Assembly (NCBI GenBank): GCA_024803745.1
Contig: JANJXV010000043.1
Location: 5,291,518-5,355,517, forward strand
DNA length: 64,000 nucleotides
Source of the DNA: Megascapheus bottae
Taxonomy: Eukaryota > Chordata > Mammalia > Rodentia > Geomyidae
Direction: 5' to 3'
Each line of letters starts with the position of its first letter. Positions within the stretch are counted from its first letter, which is position 1. Shown here piece by piece: positions 1 to 11,594 of the stretch. The notes beneath the pieces are model-generated. The model was given only the letters and a program-made list of their open reading frames with translations, was not told where the DNA came from and made no database searches. The translations under genes and the position numbers were made by a program.

Positions 1-458
1 TCCAAGGTGCTGGCGACAAATGACAGCAGAATCAAGAAGACACAGAGACAAGGGTTCACGATGAGTGGGTAATTCAGGGGGTGACAGATGGCCACAAAGC
101 GGTCATAGGCCATGGCAGTAAGAAGCAAAACATCCATACAACCAAAAATGAGAAAAATAGACATCTGTGTGAGGCAGCCCACATAGGAGATGGCTCTGCT
201 GTGAGTGTGGATGTCCATCAGCATCTTGGGGACTGTGGTGGAGGTGAAGCCAATGTCAGCTAAGGACAGGTTGAAGAGGAAGAAATACATGGGTGTGTGG
301 AGGTGGGGGTCAGAGGTGACAGCCAGGATGATGAGCAGATTTCCGACCACAGTGATCAGGTACATGGACAGGAAGAGGCCAAAGAGCATGGGTTGTAGCT
401 CAGGGTCATCTGAGAGTCCCAGGAGGTAAAATTCTGTGATGTGTGTTAGATTACACAT
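1..458 (-). CDS. Olfactory receptor, OR7-like, 5' part (runs off the left edge)
   Basis: Odorant-binding class A GPCR of the olfactory neuron cilium. The minus strand is open for about 152 codons from an ATG at 458-456. The N-terminus has an N-L-T glycosylation sequon, then the OR7-type [14 protein letters not shown] stretch, TM1 with the GN motif, the intracellular loop motif [10 protein letters not shown], and TM3 ending in [15 protein letters not shown]. The reading frame has no stop in the visible part. The 3' half (TM4 to TM7) lies outside the window, so I cannot say whether the gene is functional. It is oriented opposite to the five other OR copies and differs from them by many substitutions, so it is an older paralogue. 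The start was chosen because the sequon lies just behind it and the OR consensus begins there. Confidence 0.9.
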   Translation of the reverse strand, partial: MCNLTHITEFYLLGLSDDPELQPMLFGLFLSMYLITVVGNLLIILAVTSDPHLHTPMYFFLFNLSLADIGFTSTTVPKMLMDIHTHSRAISYVGCLTQMSIFLIFGCMDVLLLTAMAYDRFVAICHPLNYPLIVNPCLCVFLILLSFVASTL

Positions 459-989
459 CTCTGCATTAATTGGAGATCTTCGATATAAAGAGAGAGCAAT
501 ACTTAATGAAGAAGTCAGAATTCAACAATCATTCTGAACTCAAATATGCACAGTTCATAACAACATTCTGTCCAATACTTTTTAGTTATCACAAACCCAA
601 TCATCCTAGATTTTTTTCTTTCTCATTGATTCCCTTTCATGTATTCATTTTAAATAACTGTGTTAGGACATTATAGGTAATGTTTTCTGATCACAGGAAA
701 TACAGCATATTCTTTATTACAGTCTACTTCACAGGTGTGATTTTTTAATCTGTGAAATTCATTTTCATCCAATCTTTAAAGAAGCATGCTAACATGCTTC
801 ATTTTATGACATGGAAATAGTGTATAGGGACATAGTGAAAAATTCAAATTGTCCTACTTATGAAAACTCTAAAATATACAGAGCTGTATGATTCAAAGCA
901 ATTTCACATCGAGAGTCCAGGACTAGAAAATCCTCTACCGTGCCTGCAATACCCCAGGAGATTTCTTCATTATTGCTTTTTGTCTAAGT
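459..989. other. Intergenic, AT-rich, nothing recognised
   Basis: Upstream flank of the left-edge OR. The sequence is AT-rich and I see no repeat family or open frame with recognisable homology. Any noncoding 5' exon or promoter of the minus-strand OR would be expected in or beyond this stretch, but none can be identified by eye. Confidence 0.5.
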
Positions 990-1349
990 TTCATCTTTGT
1001 TTCCCTCCTTCCCCCCTTTTTCTCTCTGTCTTTCTCTGTCTCTGTCTGTCTTTCTCTGTCTCTGTCGGTCTGTCTGTCTCTCTGTCTCTGTCTCTATCTC
1101 TCTGTGTCTCTCTTTGTCTCTCTCTGTGTCTTTCTCCCGGTCTCTGTGTCTCTTTGTCTCTGTCTCTCTCTGTGTGTCTCTGTCTCTGTGTCTGTCTCTG
1201 TCTCTGCCTCTCTCCTCTCTCTCTCTCTCCCTCCCTCCCTCCCTCCCTCGCTCCCTCCCTCTCTCTCTCTCTCTTTCCCTCTCTCTCTCTCTCCCTCCCT
1301 CCCTCCTTCCCTCCCTCCCTTCCTCTCCCTCCCCCTCTCCCTCCCCCCC

Positions 1350-1421
<72 letters not shown>

Positions 1422-1425
1422 CTGA
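990..1425. repeat. CT-rich microsatellite (about 430 bp)
   Basis: Interrupted CT, CTGT, TCCC and pure (CT)n runs. The purest part is about 1360-1420. It abuts a minus-strand SINE at 1426 whose 3' tail would read (GA)n, so the tract probably grew from that SINE tail, as at four sites in the OR array. Open frames in it encode only Ser/Leu/Pro or Arg/Glu low-complexity peptides. Confidence 0.9.
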
Positions 1426-1665
1426 CTTTGTGTATGTGTGTGTCCTAAGATTCTGACTCTGGGCCTGGGTTCTGACCTTGAGGCTTTCCTGCCCAAAGGA
1501 AAGCTCAAACACTTGAGTAAGAAACTCCACTTTTGGCTTCCTGGTAGCTAATTGGAGATGACAGCTCACAGGCTTTGCTGCCCACGCTGGCTCTGAGCCT
1601 CTATCCACAGAACTCAGCCCGTTGAGTAGCTAGGATTCCAGGTATGAGGCACCAGGGCTTGGAAT
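1426..1665 (-). repeat. Composite SINE (7SL-like head, ID-like tail)
   Basis: Read on the minus strand, the sequence matches the composite SINE seen many times here. It has a 7SL-like head with the gctactcagg-type segment, a middle reading as the complement of ggtagctaattggagat, and an ID-like tail with the ctcaag box. It is diverged and therefore old. Confidence 0.7.
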
Positions 1666-3184
1666 ATAGCATAATAAAAAAAACCACAACGTCTTCAGTC
1701 TCCTACATATAAATAAATCAAGATCTCCAATATGACATCTACTTCTTCCTGAAGTAATTTCAGGAATTGAAGAATTTTCTGACAGTGGAGCAAGGGATTC
1801 GTTGGATGTAGGCAATGTTGGTAGACATTTAGTTACTGGGTTTCTTTCTTTTCAATCATCTTTCTGATTATTGCACTTCCTATACTGGTTGCTAGCTGTG
1901 ACCCCGGTGGCTGTTTTGTGATCAGTGAATAATCCCCTAGAGAAGAAATTGGTGTTCTCTTTCTGGAAGTCAGAGAGAGATGAGACAGATGTCCAGATTC
2001 TCACTGGAGGACTAACAAAGCCTATCACACCACTTTCCAGTATTTAATATTCAGTGACAATAGACAAATAGAAAGTTAGATTCACACCTTTTTTATCTAA
2101 CCATCTACCACCACTTCCATATGAATCGAGTGTTCAGTTATATCCTGTTAGATAACTAGACAGACTGCAGTAAACAATAAGAGATTTAAAGTAAGAATCC
2201 TGTGACCTTCTATAGAACAGATTAATAATTTTTATATTCTTCACTACTGTTATTCCTGGGACTCCTCTAAAAGGATACCAAATTACTGGCTTGTCTTCAT
2301 TATATTCAAGCAGTCCTTGCAGCTGTTTTGCTGTTTAGTTTGGAAACAATGCATTTGACTGTATTTCTTGATAAGAAGGAAAACTCTAAATCACAGGAAT
2401 CTTACAGAATGCATGCTTGTATGAATTGTGTGGTACACTCACTACACACTTGGTTGTGTTGCTTCTCTGTTGGGTCATGTCCATGAAGTACAGATGAAAA
2501 GATTGTTCCATGCCTGAAGTGTATGAAAACCTCAGGCTCAATCCTCACAGTGGACCATGAGTAGGGCAACAAAGGAGATTTTCCAACTGGGGCTAATATT
2601 GCATTGGAGATATTTAGGGAGATGTCAGGGGACTGGCTGGTAATAGGCTCTTCTATGATTGTGGATACACAATTCACAGAGCTCACAATTTGCCAAACTG
2701 ATGCCGAACAAATCATCTCTAGGCACCCCATAACATGGAGGGGGTGAGGGAAAACAAATGCCTAAAAGTATAGTTTTGAAGCATGTCCTTTGGTAAATGA
2801 AACTGGTCTGTCTATGCAAAGATGACAAGATGAAAAGTATGGGTAATTATAGACTATACAGGAAGGCTATTCCGCATTGCAAACCCTTTGGACAGTTCCT
2901 AGACAGTTCATTAACAAAATATCTAGAATATCAGGGTCTTGAATAGGGGACTAGCAGGAAGGAATAAATCACATGGAATCATTGAACACACAGTGAGAGA
3001 ATTTTGTCACCATACTCAATGTGCATGTATGAAAGGAAGTGTGGATATTAATGTGGCAGGTGGGGGAGGGGGAGAGGGAGTATTTTGGAAGGTGTGATTG
3101 GGTTTAAGATGCGTTGTATATGTACATGAATGTCTTAAATGGAAAGTTCTGTTTACAAACAAGTGAAGAATTAATATCTTCAAA
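1666..3184. other. Intergenic, no recognised feature
   Basis: About 1.5 kb without recognisable coding sequence or a repeat family I can name. The longest frames (about 60-110 codons on the minus strand) show no known domain. A short G-rich run lies at about 3060-3080. Confidence 0.45.
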
Positions 3185-3252
3185 GTGAGGCTGTACTGCT
3201 GGCTCCCATATGTGATCCTAGCTACTCAGGGTGCTGTGAGTGAAAGATCAGG
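3185..3252 (+). repeat. SINE head fragment
   Basis: A short stretch containing the tgatcctagctactcaggg segment typical of the 7SL-like half of the local composite SINE. It is broken off by the following antisense L1. Confidence 0.6.
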
Positions 3253-3710
3253 TTTTTTTTAATTAAAGAATTTATTAACATTGATTTTTACACCATATTT
3301 CAAATAACAAGTTTAACAAACAAATGTTCAAGTGGGAATCTCTACATACAATCACTGGGACTTAGGTTTTAGAATTTAATCAAAATTAGGCTAAGGGTTT
3401 GTATGTCATAGAAACATATTAATTTATGAAATAAAACATTATTTCTATAAAGTCATAGGTTTTTATGTCTATATAGTTATGTTTATATTTCCATTACCAT
3501 GTCCATAGCATTGGGTTTACAAATGTTGTGTCCTCCCTCTTCTACTCTTTGGATCTAATAGCCACATATTAGGGACACCATGTGCCTTTTATTCTTTTGG
3601 TCTTCACTTGTCTCACTCAACATGATTCTCTCTAGGTTCATCCACTTCCCTGCAAATGCCATTATTTTATTCTGTCTGTTGGCTATGTAGAATTCCATTG
3701 TATGTGTGTG

Positions 3711-3741
<31 letters not shown>

Positions 3742-3942
3742 CACATTTTCTGTATCCATTCATCCGCAATAGGGCATCTGGATTGTTTCCATCACATGGC
3801 TCTTATGAATAGTGCAGAGATAAACATAGCTGAGCAGGTGTCCTTATCATATCTTGGGTTGTGATATTCAGTATAGATGCCCAGAAGTGGTATGGCAGGA
3901 TAGTAGCGAAGGTCTATTTTCAGTTCTTTAAGAAGCTAATTG
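3253..3942 (-). mobile_element. L1 3' fragment, older lineage (antisense)
   Basis: This is the complement of an L1 3' UTR and ORF2 C-terminus, and it closely matches the antisense L1 at 12263-13990. Read in reverse it encodes the C-terminal ORF2 segment with the typical MEFY and [13 protein letters not shown] stretches, with frame breaks. A (TA)n run at 3708-3741 interrupts it. The 3' UTR differs from that of the L1 family represented by the full-length copy. Confidence 0.8.
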
Positions 3943-4275
3943 AAAGGACCTCCAGGATATTGAAACAAAACCCATATAATGAATGATTGTTGTCCTTAAT
4001 GAACTATGTTGTCTCTCATCTCCTTTGCTGTCGCTTGGTTATCTCATATTGTTATAGTATCTCACTTTGTTATCTGATATATTGAATTTATTTGTATTTG
4101 GTTATTTGAAATTTGATAGTGAAGGGGGGAAAACCAAGACATGTGGGGGGTGTCAGGGGGAGGGTAATGGGTACCAAGGCATGTGAAAGGGTATCAATGT
4201 ATGTGAATTAATGCACCTTCTATCTGGCAAATATCATGTAACCCTTTTACTAATTACAATAAAAAAAGAATGAAT
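3943..4275 (+). mobile_element. L1 3' UTR fragment
   Basis: A sense-strand L1 3' UTR with the G-rich polypurine tract at about 4124-4165 and the terminal acaataaaaaaag tail. It is nearly the same as the 3' end of the full-length element at 11262-11590. Only the 3' UTR is present. It ends just before the 5' UTR of the full-length L1. Confidence 0.85.
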
Positions 4276-4282
4276 AGAGAAA

Positions 4283-6127
4283 AGAAGGTAGATGGCGCCA
4301 AGACAATAGGGACGCTGCCTAGATTTCTCTGACAAAAAGCAGAACCAGGGAGTCCCACGAGCCAACTATATAAAGAAATCCACAACAACAAACTCAAAAT
4401 GCAACGGAGAAGGACTCAAACCGGAAAAGAAATCCAGATAAAGCTCACATCCAACTTTCTCAAAGAATTCGGAACGCTAGGACCCCTCCCCCACCTCTCC
4501 CCAAAGCCGCTGAAAGCCGCGCCAGACCAAGCCTTGAAAAGCGGCTTGAGCTGGCACCGGCTCCACGCGGGGCGGAGGCAGGCACGGGCTCTAATCCACG
4601 ACAAGTGGCGGCAGTGGAGGGCACCAGGCTGGGAGCCCAAAGGCTGCAGAAACCAGCACAGAACCGGGCCAGTGAACAGCGGAAGCAGCAGAACCCAGAG
4701 GCGGAACCAGAACAGCAAGCAGCGGAACCCAGACGAAGAACACAGGCGGCGGCGGAGATCCGAGGGGAGTGAAAGAATCCTCACCACCGTGGAGCACCTG
4801 CAGACAGATGCAGAGGCGTGAGGAATACAGTGCATCCCCAAACACATCGGAAAAGCAGAGCGGTGCCAAGCAATAGAACTTAACTCAGACCCCAACACCC
4901 CGCCCGAGAAAGACTGGCGGGAGCAGGGGCGCAAGGAATTTAGAATCCTGTCCCTCCCCTCAACAGCCCCCTCCCTCAGGCCATTGACTGGAGATTGACA
5001 GGCGGGCTACCCATAAGACCCAGCACCCCACCAAGGGAGGCGGAGCTGCCCCAACTCCCACCCGCCCAACGGGCTCAATCCCCAGCCCTCTGACTGGAGA
5101 CTGACAAGCGGGCGGACCCTAAGACTCAGCACCCCACCAGGGGAGGCGGAGCTGTCCCAGCTCCCACCCACCCACCAGGCTCGTCACCCAGGCCACTGGA
5201 TCTGGAGAGTGGAGGACTTTGGGACCCTGCCTTACAAAAGTGGGTAGGGGGTGCGGGTAAATAGGAGCCAGCATCTGCCCCCCCTCAATTCTCGAGCGGG
5301 GCATCCTCTAGCTGGGAATCCTGAGCAAGACACCACCGAGCCCCCCCCCCCCACAGTCACAGACTCTGACAAAGCAGTGGAAACACAGCAGGGATCTGAA
5401 GGGCCAAGCAGCAGCCAAGCTCCCCTTCTGAGAACCAAAAAGGCGGGGCTCCGCCTTGGAGCCCACCTCCCCAGCTGGGCCCCACCACTGGGAACAGAGG
5501 GGCCTCCTGCTGGTCCTGCTGAGAGCTCCTGAAACTCTCAATCCCCACACCCTTGGCTTGGGGCGGCCCCTGGAAGCAGCACAGGAAAACGTCCGCCAAC
5601 CGCGCTCAGACAGAAGCTCGCAGATGCATCCCATGGTCCACTGTGAGGCCACTGGCTGGGCTAAGAGCTAGTAGCGCAGCAACACATAAGTTTTCTTCTA
5701 ACACTTTCCAAACTTTGTACTCAAATACTCTACCTACTTACCCCCTGACCTCTCTCATTCTATTTTTCTATCTCTGGACCTCTGCCCCTCTTTCAACCCT
5801 TATACTGCATGGATCTACACTTGATGGCTGTTGAGCAACATTGTATATCTAGGTGTTTAATCATTTTCTACGCTCAGAGGGACTTAAAGACAATAGAGAT
5901 TGGATTGAGAGGCTTATTGTTTTGGATATAAATAGCTTATCAGTGAATAATTAGACTAGTCGGTAACTGCACAAAAAGAAAGAGTGATAACACCAGTCAA
6001 AACTTGTGAACATCTAGAGTCTGCCAGCTACAGAGGTCTAGGTTGGTTATATCTGAAAAACTATAATCGTGTTTAGTATTAATCTTGCTCCCATTTCCAA
6101 ATGGGCAGAACAAGAAACTAAAGAAAA
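4283..6127 (+). promoter_or_regulatory. L1 5' UTR (internal promoter region)
   Basis: A GC-rich, CpG-containing block between the upstream L1 tail and ORF1. In L1 biology this region holds the internal RNA polymerase II promoter. It contains an imperfect tandem repeat of about 106 bp (see separate entry) and changes to AT-rich sequence after about 5680. Frames of 140 codons (+, 4399-4821) and 172 codons (-, 4416-4934) lie here but have no recognisable domain. Confidence 0.8.
4974..5200 (+). repeat. 106-bp tandem monomers in the L1 5' UTR
   Basis: The segment starting gactggagattgacaggcgg at 4986 recurs at 5092 with the same order of sub-motifs: accctaagac, cagcaccccacca, ggaggcggagctg and ctcccacc. 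A partial third copy follows at about 5190. Tandem promoter monomers are known in murid L1 families. Here only about two copies are present and the monomer is shorter. Confidence 0.75.
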
Positions 6128-7297
6128 ATGTCAAATCAAGAAACAACATCTCCCACCTCCCCCACCCAATGTAAACAGCCAATAGAACACTCATTGGCAA
6201 ACCTAGAGGAGAGCCTTGCAAGTGCTGTACAAATGCAATTAATAAACATCATTAATGAAAAATGTGAAAATATAAAGAAAGAGATAAGGGAGGAAGCCAT
6301 AGCTGAACAAGAGGAAACCATAAACAAGGTGATAAGTAAAAGAGAAGAAGCCATAAAGGAGGCCATAATAAAGGCTGTTCAAAGAAAGATGGATGAATTC
6401 ATAGAATCCACAAATAAAAAGGTGACCGAGCTCCAGCAATTGTTCAAAGAAAATAAAGCTACTGAGCTAACCACTCAAATGGAAATCAAGGAGCTAAAGA
6501 AATCCATACATGATCTAAAAGAAGAGATGCAAGGCATCAAAAATGAGCAATTAGCAGCAAGGGAGATGAAAAATAAAGTAGATAGCTTTGATAGCAGGTT
6601 AGACAATGCAGAGGAGAGAATTTCCGGGGCTGAAGATAATTTAGTTATTATAGAGAAAGAACAGAAAATGAGTCAATCCAAATCTAGGAAAAATGAGAGA
6701 GCGCTTCAGGAGGTCCAAGATACAATTAGGAAGCCTAATTTAAGGCTAATTGGTATTGAGGAGGGTCTGGAGAAAGAGGTCAATGGTATTGGAAATATAC
6801 TTCAGGGAATCATCTCAGAGAATTTCCCAAATATCCAGAAGGGCACACCCATCCAGATACAAGAAGCTTTTAGAACCCCAAACAGACCTGACCAGAAAAG
6901 AACATCTCACCGCCACATCGTAATCCGAACTGGATCAGTAGAAACCAAAAAAAGGATTCTAAAGGCAGCCAGGGAAAAGGGTTCAGTAATCTATAAAGGA
7001 AAACCAATCAGAATAACCCCAGATTTCTCAGCAGAGACCATGCAAGCAAGAAGTGACTGGAAGCATATATGTCATGCCCTTAAGTCAAATAACTACCAAC
7101 CAAGAATACTGTACCCAGCTAAGCTCTCATTCATAACTGAGGGAACAATAAAAACATTCCATTCCAGGGAAAAGCTGCAACAATATGTCGCAACAAAACC
7201 AACACTACAGAGAATTCTGAAAGATGTTCTATACATAGAAAACCAGAATAAATGCAATATAGGCAAAGAAATGGCACCTAAACAGCATACCATCTAA
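6128..7297 (+). CDS. L1 ORF1 protein (RNA-binding chaperone), intact
   Basis: ORF1p is the trimeric nucleic-acid chaperone that coats L1 RNA in the cytoplasmic RNP. The frame is intact at 389 residues, longer than most mammalian ORF1 proteins (about 340-370). A short Ser/Thr/Pro N-terminus is followed by a long charged heptad-like coiled coil (about 25-190). Next comes the RRM beginning near IRKPNLRLIGIEEG, with the conserved stretch RTSHRHIVIR. The C-terminal domain includes KPIRITPDFSAETMQARSDW and ILYPAKLSF. The start ATG follows the AT-rich end of the 5' UTR and gives the expected N-terminus. The extra length is in the coiled-coil part. Confidence 0.93.
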   Translation: MSNQETTSPTSPTQCKQPIEHSLANLEESLASAVQMQLINIINEKCENIKKEIREEAIAEQEETINKVISKREEAIKEAIIKAVQRKMDEFIESTNKKVTELQQLFKENKATELTTQMEIKELKKSIHDLKEEMQGIKNEQLAAREMKNKVDSFDSRLDNAEERISGAEDNLVIIEKEQKMSQSKSRKNERALQEVQDTIRKPNLRLIGIEEGLEKEVNGIGNILQGIISENFPNIQKGTPIQIQEAFRTPNRPDQKRTSHRHIVIRTGSVETKKRILKAAREKGSVIYKGKPIRITPDFSAETMQARSDWKHICHALKSNNYQPRILYPAKLSFITEGTIKTFHSREKLQQYVATKPTLQRILKDVLYIENQNKCNIGKEMAPKQHTI

Positions 7298-7345
7298 GGA
7301 CCACAAGAAGTGTAAAGACACAGGCCCAAATAAAAGCATTTAAAA

Positions 7346-10300
7346 ATGGTAGAACCTAATAAATATCTCTCAATCCTAACTCTCAATATCAATGGACTCA
7401 ACTCTCCAATTAAACGGCATAGGCTGTCTAGTTGGATCAAAAAGCAAGAGCCATCATTCTGCTGTCTTCAAGAGACACATCTTACCCCAAAAAACAAGCA
7501 TATTTTGAAAGTGAGAGGTTGGAATAAACTCTATCAAGCTAACGGCCCCCATAAACAGGCTGGAGTTGCCATCCTCATATCAGATAAAATAGACTTCAAA
7601 CCAAAATTAGTAAGAAAAGACAAAGAAGGTTACTACATACTACTAAAGGGATCTTTCCTCCAGGAAGACATAACGATCCTAAATATTTACACACCCAATC
7701 CCGGAGCTCCAAACTTCATCAAGCAATCTTTACTTACACTGAAACCATACATAGATCGAAATGCAGTGATTGTCGGTGACTTTAACACACTACTTTCACC
7801 TATGGACAGATCAACAAGGCAAAAACTCAACAGAGAAACCTTAGAACTGAACAACTATATAGAACAACTAGATCTAACAGACATCTGCAGAATATTCCAC
7901 CCAGCAACAACACAATATATGTTTTTCTCAGCAGCACATGGAACATTTTCCAAAATAGATCACATGTTAGGCCATAAAACAAACCTGGACAGATTCAGAA
8001 ACACTGAAATTATTCCATGCACACTCTCAGACCACAAAGGCATCAAACTGGAACTGAACACACATCTCCACCAACGAAAACCCTGTAACTCATGGAGACT
8101 GAACAACACATTGTTGAATCACCAATGGGTCATCGAAGAGATCAGAATAGAAATCCAACAGTTTATGAAATTTAACAATAAGGAGGACACAAAATACCAA
8201 CTCCTTTGGGACACAGCAAAGGCAGTACTCAGAGGAAAATTTATAGCGCTGAGTGCCTACAACAACAAGTTGGAAAAATTGCAAACCAACAAGTTAATGT
8301 CCGACCTTAAGCTCCTGGAAAAAGAGCAACAAACCAACCCTAATCCCAGTAGAAGAAAGCAAATAACTAAAATCAAAGCAGAATTAACTTATTTGGAATC
8401 CAAAAAAACTATAGAAAAATCAACAAAACAAGGAGTTGGTTCTTTGAAAGAATTAACAAAATTGACAAGCCCTTAGCAAATCTTGCCAAAAAAAGAAGAG
8501 AGCATATCGAAATAGACAAAATCGCAGATGAAAATGGTAATATCATGACAGAAATTAAGAAGATCCAGAATATCATGAGTGAATACTTCTCAAACCTTTA
8601 TGCCAACAAATTTGAGAATCTAGATGAAATGGATGAATTCCTAGCCAATATTAACATACCCACACTGAACCAAGAAGAACTAAGCCAACTCAACAGGCCT
8701 ATTTGAAGCTCTCAAATAGAAATGGCAATTAGAGAACTTCCACCTAAGAAAAGCCCAGGGCCAGATGGATTCACAGCTGAATTCTATAAGGTCTTCAAAG
8801 CAGAGCTCACACCAATACTCCTCAAGCTTTTCAACGAAATTGAAACTGAAGGTTACTTACCAAACTCATTCTATGAAGCCAGTAAAACCCTCATCCCCAA
8901 ACCAGACAGAGATTCATCAAAGAAAGAGAACTATAGACCTATATCTTTGATGAACATCGATGCAAAACTTCTCAACAAAATACTGGCCAACCGTCTACAA
9001 CAACTCATCAAAAAAATTATACACAATGATCAAACTGGATTCATCACAGGGAGGCAAAGCGGGTTCAACATACGCAAATCAATTAATATAATTCAACACA
9101 TCAACAGGAGCAAGGACAAAAATCACGTGAATGTCTCAATAGACGCGGAAAAGGCATTTGACAAGATCCAACACCCCTTTATGTTAAAAGCTCTGGAGAA
9201 ACTAGGAATCCATGGAACATTCCTCAATGTAGTAAAGGCTGTGTATGAGAAACCTACTGCTAGTATTACACTTAATGGTGAAAATCTAAAGCCATTCCCT
9301 CTAAAATCAGGAACGAGATTAGGATGCCCACTCTCTCTACTACTCTTTAACATAGTACTAGAATTCCTAGCCAGTGCAATAAGGCAAGAAGCAAGCATAA
9401 AGGGGATCCAAGTAGGGAAAGAGGAAATAAAACTATCCCTCTTTGCAGATGACATGATTCTGTATTTAAAGAATCCTATAGACTCTATTCCCAAGCTCCT
9501 TGAGCTGATTCAAAGCTTTGGAAGAGTAGCAGGCTATAAAATCAATCCTCAAAAATCAACTGCCTTCCTTTATGCCAACAGTGAGAGGAACGAGGCAATA
9601 ATCAGGAAAGAAACTCCTTTCACAATAGCCTCAAAGAAAATAAAGTACCTAGGTATTAGCTTAACTAAGAATGTAAAGGACCTTTTTGGCGAAAACTTTA
9701 AAACCCTAAAAAAGGAAATTAAAGCTGAACTAAGGAAATGGAAAAACCTCCCATGCTCCTGGATTGGAAGAATCAACATTGTGAAAATGACAATCTTGCC
9801 AAGAGCCATCTACAAATTCAATGCAATACCCATCAACATCCCAATGTCATTCTTTAAAGAAATAGAAGAGGCAATCCAAAATTTCATATGGAATAATAAA
9901 AGACCCCGTATAGCAAAAACACTTCTTAGCAGAAAGAACAGCGCTGGAGGAATTTCAATTCCAAACTTTAGACTCTATTACAGAGCTATAATTCTCAAAA
10001 CAGCTTGGTACTGGCACAGGAACAGGCCTGAAGACCAATGGAATAGAACTGAGGACCCAGATATTAAACCACAGACCTATGGCCACCTAATATTTGACAA
10101 GGGAGCCAAAAAATAGAATGGAAGAAAGACAGCCTCTTCAACAAGTTGTGCTGGCAGAACTGGTTAAGCACCTGCAGAAAACTAAAGCTGGATCCTTCTT
10201 TGTCACCTTGCACTAGAATTAACTCCAAATGGATTGAAGACCTGGAGGTAAAATCTGACACACTGAAAACTCTAAAGGAAGGAATAGGAGATACACTAGG

Positions 10301-11236
10301 CCTCCCTGGCACAGGTCGAAACTTTCTTAATAAGGACCAATAATCACAACAAATCAGAGAAAGGCTGGATAAGTGGGACTGCATTAAACTGCAGAGCTTT
10401 TGTAGGGCAAAGGACATAGCTACTAAACTAATCAGGAAGCCTACAGAGTGGGAGAAGATCTTCACCAACCAAACAGCAGACAAAGGCCTCATATCTAAAA
10501 TGTATCAACAACTCATAAAATTGAATCACTCCAAAACTAATCTCCACAGTAACAACCATCCCATTAAAAAATGGGCCAAAGACTTAAAGAGAGTCTTCTC
10601 TGAAGAAGAAACAAAAATGGCCTATAGACACATGAAGAATTGTTCAACATCTCTGGTCATAAAAAAAATGCAAATCAAAACAATTCTAAGATTCCACCTC
10701 ACTCCAGCTAGAATGGCCAGGATCAGGAAAACGAATGACAACAGATGCTGTAGGGGATATGGCCAGGAGGGATCACTACTACACTGTTGGTGGGAGTGCA
10801 AACTCGTTCAACCACTATGAAAGCAGTGTGGCAGTGCCTCAAAAGGCTAAACATGGAACTCCCCTATGACCCAGCAATTCCACTACTTGGAATTTACCCA
10901 ACCACCCAGAAACAAGGACATACTAAACCCACTAGGACAACAATGTTCATTGCAGCACTATTCACCATAGCAAAGATATGGAACCAACCTAGATATCCCT
11001 CAGTTGATGAGTGGATCAACAAGTTGTGGTATTTGTACACAATGGAATTCTATGCTGCTCTCAGAAAGAATGACATCACCCCATTTGTTAGGAAATGGAA
11101 AGACTTAGAAAAGATCATATTAAATGAAGTAAGCCAGACTCAAAGGAACTTAGGCTCAGTGGTTTCCCTCATTCGTCATAATCAGGAGAAACCTTGGGCT
11201 CTACTAGCAGAGATTTGCAATAGAGCAAAATCTTGA
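7346..11236 (+). pseudogene. L1 ORF2 (endonuclease-reverse transcriptase), broken
   Basis: ORF2p nicks target DNA and reverse-transcribes L1 RNA. The APE-like endonuclease (first about 240 codons) keeps its catalytic signatures: LNINGLNS, QETHL, GDFNT and SDHKG. The RT domain keeps LIPKPDRD, the palm motif FADD (9442-9453) and the downstream GYKINPQKS. Lesions visible: a frame change near 8435 with a stop at 8474; a TGA at 8704-8706 where the related antisense copy at 63780 reads TCA; a frame change near 10108; a TAA at about 10340; and a frame change near 10815. The Cys-rich C-terminus has also lost one Cys (GCG to GYG). The palm-region [10 protein letters not shown] is [10 protein letters not shown] here. 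Confidence 0.92.
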
Positions 11237-11594
11237 TACATAAGGACATATAATGTGAAGCTAATTGAAAGGACCTCCAGGATATTGAAACAAAAGCCAT
11301 ATAATGAATGATTGTTGTCCTTAATGTACTATGTTGTCTCTCATCTCCTTTGCTCTCATCTCATATTGGTATAGTATCTCACTTTGTTATCTGATATATT
11401 GAATTTATTTGTATTTGGATATTTGAAATTTGATAGGGAAGGGGGGAAAACCAAGACGGGTGGGGGGTGGGGGAGGGAGAGAAATGGGTACCAAGACATG
11501 TGAAAGGGTATCAATGTATGTGAATTAATGCACCTTCTATCTGGCAAATATCATGTAACCCTTTTACTTATTACAATAAAAAAATACAAAAAAA

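Larger units (their letters stand above)
4283..11590 (+). mobile_element. Full-length L1 (LINE-1) element
   Basis: Complete L1 architecture: a GC-rich 5' UTR of about 1.85 kb, ORF1 (6128-7297), a 48-nt spacer, ORF2 (7346-11236, with frame breaks), a 3' UTR with a G-rich tract at about 11440-11480, and an AATAAA/poly(A) end near 11575-11585. The length (about 7.3 kb) is normal for a rodent L1. I could not define target-site duplications, because both flanks are other L1 fragments. ORF1 is intact while ORF2 has only a few lesions, which suggests a fairly recent insertion. It cannot retrotranspose by itself as it stands. Confidence 0.93.

Noticed and set aside
860..1608. Long overlapping frames on both strands (Ser/Leu-rich and Arg/Glu-rich, up to 205 codons)
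   Set aside because: They are translations of the CT/GA microsatellite; no domain and no complexity outside the repeat.
4283..4283. Target-site duplication for the full-length L1
   Set aside because: Both flanks are A-rich ends of other L1 pieces; similar short A/G strings occur by chance, so no duplication could be defined with confidence.
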